Source: Methanocorpusculum sp.
Lineage (GTDB): Archaea > Halobacteriota > Methanomicrobia > Methanomicrobiales > Methanocorpusculaceae
Reading direction: 5' to 3'
Assembly: GCA_030539595.1 (NCBI GenBank)
Contig: JAUNXW010000091.1
Coordinates: 1 to 6,995 of the forward strand
DNA: 6,995 nucleotides
This document shows positions 6,211-6,995 of the stretch, one piece after another. A program made the position numbers and the translations under genes. Below the pieces are notes generated by a model, which was not told where the DNA came from, made no database searches, and saw only the letters and a program-made list of their open reading frames with translations. Numbering within the stretch: position 1 is the stretch's first letter; every line of letters starts with the position of its first letter.

Positions 6211-6303
6211 CTGCGATCGCGAGAGCGACGAGACGAAGTCGAGAGCAGCGAAATGCGATTGCTTTCGCGGAGCACGAAGTGCGAGATTCGCGTGATTCGC
6301 GGT
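6211..6303 (-). repeat. About 100-bp repeat unit, right copy of an inverted pair
   Basis: Reverse-oriented partner of 5998-6100. Its outer 39 bases are nearly identical to the left copy, including GCAC-GAA-GTGC at 6272-6282. The inner block matches the left one closely. Where the left copy has a 7-bp TTC-loop stem, this copy has a shorter GAC-GAA-GTC stem (6232-6240). A run of seven T residues follows at 6303-6309 on the plus strand. Confidence 0.6.
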
Positions 6304-6346
6304 TTTTTTCTTATCAATCACAAGTAGAGCAAAAACTGTGTCGATT

Positions 6347-6395
6347 AAAAAATGAACTAAATCTTTTTGCAACAATACAGCTGATAAATTTATCA
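6347..6395 (-). terminator. Palindrome and T-tract after the flavodoxin-like gene
   Basis: Four bases past the TAA stop lies the perfect 14-bp palindrome TGATAAATTTATCA (6382-6395). Further on, the minus strand has a run of six T residues (6347-6352). Together they are a reasonable 3' end for this gene; the stem is AT-only and weak. Confidence 0.35.
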
Positions 6396-6399
6396 CAGA

Positions 6400-6819
6400 T
6401 TATGCAAGATTTTTTACAAGTTCAGATATTATTTCGTCTTCTTTCTTTTCTCTGTGGGTAATGTCCGTTACCGATTTGTATCCGTTTCTTTCTTTTAAGA
6501 GTGAGCCGCCTGAGGAAACCACGAGGTGAACTTTTTCTTTTGGTAAATTTTTGAAAAGCATGCTGAACGCTGGAACGATTTTTCCTGCCCAAAGAGGAGT
6601 TACTGCGATGTATTCGTCTGCGTCAAGTTCTCCGCCGAGACTGATTTCTACATCTTTGTTCGTCGATGCGTAGTATCCTCCGCGAATATAACCGACAGCT
6701 CCGCTCCAGTTCATATTGTCTTTGAGTTCGATTATTTCGGAGTTGAGCAGTTTGGATATTTTTTCTGCTATGCGTTTACTGTTGCCTGTTCTTGTGAAGT
6801 ATATTACTTTGAGAGTCAT
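6400..6819 (-). CDS. Flavodoxin-like FMN-binding protein
   Basis: A 139-residue single-domain protein of the flavodoxin-like fold, probably a cytosolic FMN electron carrier or small reductase. Seen in the sequence: a first beta strand (KVIYF) followed by the phosphate loop TRTGNSK at residues 9-15, the usual FMN-phosphate site; a GYIRGGYYA segment near 43-51, like the 'gfikgg' stretch of family members; TPLWAGKIVPAF at 74-85, matching the family's 'P.W.g..p.f' loop; and VVSSGG at 100-105 as the later strand and loop. The length fits a minimal flavodoxin. I start at the ATG at 6819 because the flavodoxin strand begins right after it and a TATA-like box sits about 34 bases upstream. A TTG at 6882 would add 21 unrelated residues and swallow that box. 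It is followed by a repeat-rich gap and then the tetrapyrrole operon on the same strand. A role in that pathway is possible but unproven; the redox partner is unknown. Confidence 0.85.
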   Translation of the reverse strand: MTLKVIYFTRTGNSKRIAEKISKLLNSEIIELKDNMNWSGAVGYIRGGYYASTNKDVEISLGGELDADEYIAVTPLWAGKIVPAFSMLFKNLPKEKVHLVVSSGGSLLKERNGYKSVTDITHREKKEDEIISELVKNLA

Positions 6820-6825
6820 ATTTTT

Positions 6826-6862
6826 ATGAATAATGGTTATTGATGATTGTATATACGTATTT
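6826..6862 (-). promoter_or_regulatory. Likely promoter of the flavodoxin-like gene
   Basis: The palindromic box GTATATAC at 6849-6856 lies about 34 bases before the ATG at 6819. Archaeal spacing would put the transcription start near 6827, giving a leader of under ten bases. No Shine-Dalgarno precedes the ATG. The arrangement closely parallels that of hemA (box-to-ATG about 38 bases), so both genes appear to use near-leaderless transcripts. Confidence 0.45.
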
Positions 6863-6907
6863 GCGTGAAAGAGTTTGTCCAATCGTGATTAAATCCGTTG
6901 GGCAAGA

Positions 6908-6947
6908 TTTAGATTAAGTTTTAGGTTAGGGTGCAGACACATTTCGT
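6908..6947 (+). repeat. Dispersed 40-bp repeat, copy 2
   Basis: Begins TTTAGATTAAGTTTT and ends ACACATTTCGT, the inverted partner of 35-74. It lies upstream of the flavodoxin-like promoter in an otherwise featureless 113-base stretch. Confidence 0.45.
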
Positions 6948-6995
6948 GTTTTGTTGCGTAAGCTAAAAGTCAATTTTATATTTTTGTTTTCGTGT

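Noticed and set aside
5783..6303. CRISPR array
   Set aside because: The repeats are few, diverged, unevenly spaced and partly inverted, without constant-length unique spacers.
6147..6461. Plus-strand 104-codon open frame
   Set aside because: It runs through the right inverted-repeat unit and then antisense into the flavodoxin-like gene; its composition follows the repeat, and no family or ribosome binding site is seen.
1..6995. tRNA or rRNA genes
   Set aside because: No cloverleaf with a T-loop GTTC motif and no rRNA-like conserved stretch was noticed in the intergenic regions.

Overview
This window looks like archaeal chromosome, most likely from a methanogenic euryarchaeon of the Methanomicrobiales type. 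The supporting signs are: a complete run of early tetrapyrrole genes using the glutamate (C5) route; proteins whose motifs read like methanogen versions; AT-rich TATA-like boxes a few tens of bases before the two gene blocks; and no oxygen-dependent or late haem genes. The taxon is an inference; no rRNA or tRNA is present to confirm it. All recognised genes lie on the minus strand, so the reading order runs from high to low coordinates.

Layout, in transcription order. (1) 6883-6995 is non-coding and carries a TATA-like box and one copy of a dispersed repeat. (2) 6400-6819 encodes a small flavodoxin-like protein. (3) 5713-6399 is a gene-free stretch of nearly 700 bases packed with structured repeats. 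It holds two copies of a two-hairpin repeat, a pair of about 100-bp units in inverted orientation, a strong GC-rich hairpin at their centre, and several hairpins closed by a GAA (or TTC) triloop. Its end holds the likely promoter of the next block. (4) 637-5712 is a tightly packed five-gene operon: hemA, hemB, hemL, hemC, cobA. Every junction either abuts or overlaps. (5) 1-636 has no convincing gene. It contains a T-tract just after cobA, an orphan strong Shine-Dalgarno sequence, an imperfect inverted-repeat element of about 330 bp with an AT-rich core, and degenerate repeats near the window edge.

How the genes work together. HemA reduces glutamyl-tRNA to glutamate-1-semialdehyde, and HemL turns this into 5-aminolevulinate. 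HemB condenses two of these to porphobilinogen, and HemC joins four porphobilinogens into hydroxymethylbilane. Uroporphyrinogen-III synthase (HemD) should act next but is absent here. CobA then methylates uroporphyrinogen III to precorrin-2, the branch point for coenzyme F430, cobamides, sirohaem and the Ahb route to haem. The two genes one might expect beside this set, hemD and a precorrin-2 dehydrogenase, are not in the window.

The operon itself is ordinary core metabolism. The parts worth a second look are non-coding: the covarying two-hairpin repeats, the inverted ~100-bp pair, the terminal-inverted-repeat element, and the ribosome binding site with no gene after cobA. I found no evidence for a new multi-gene system.
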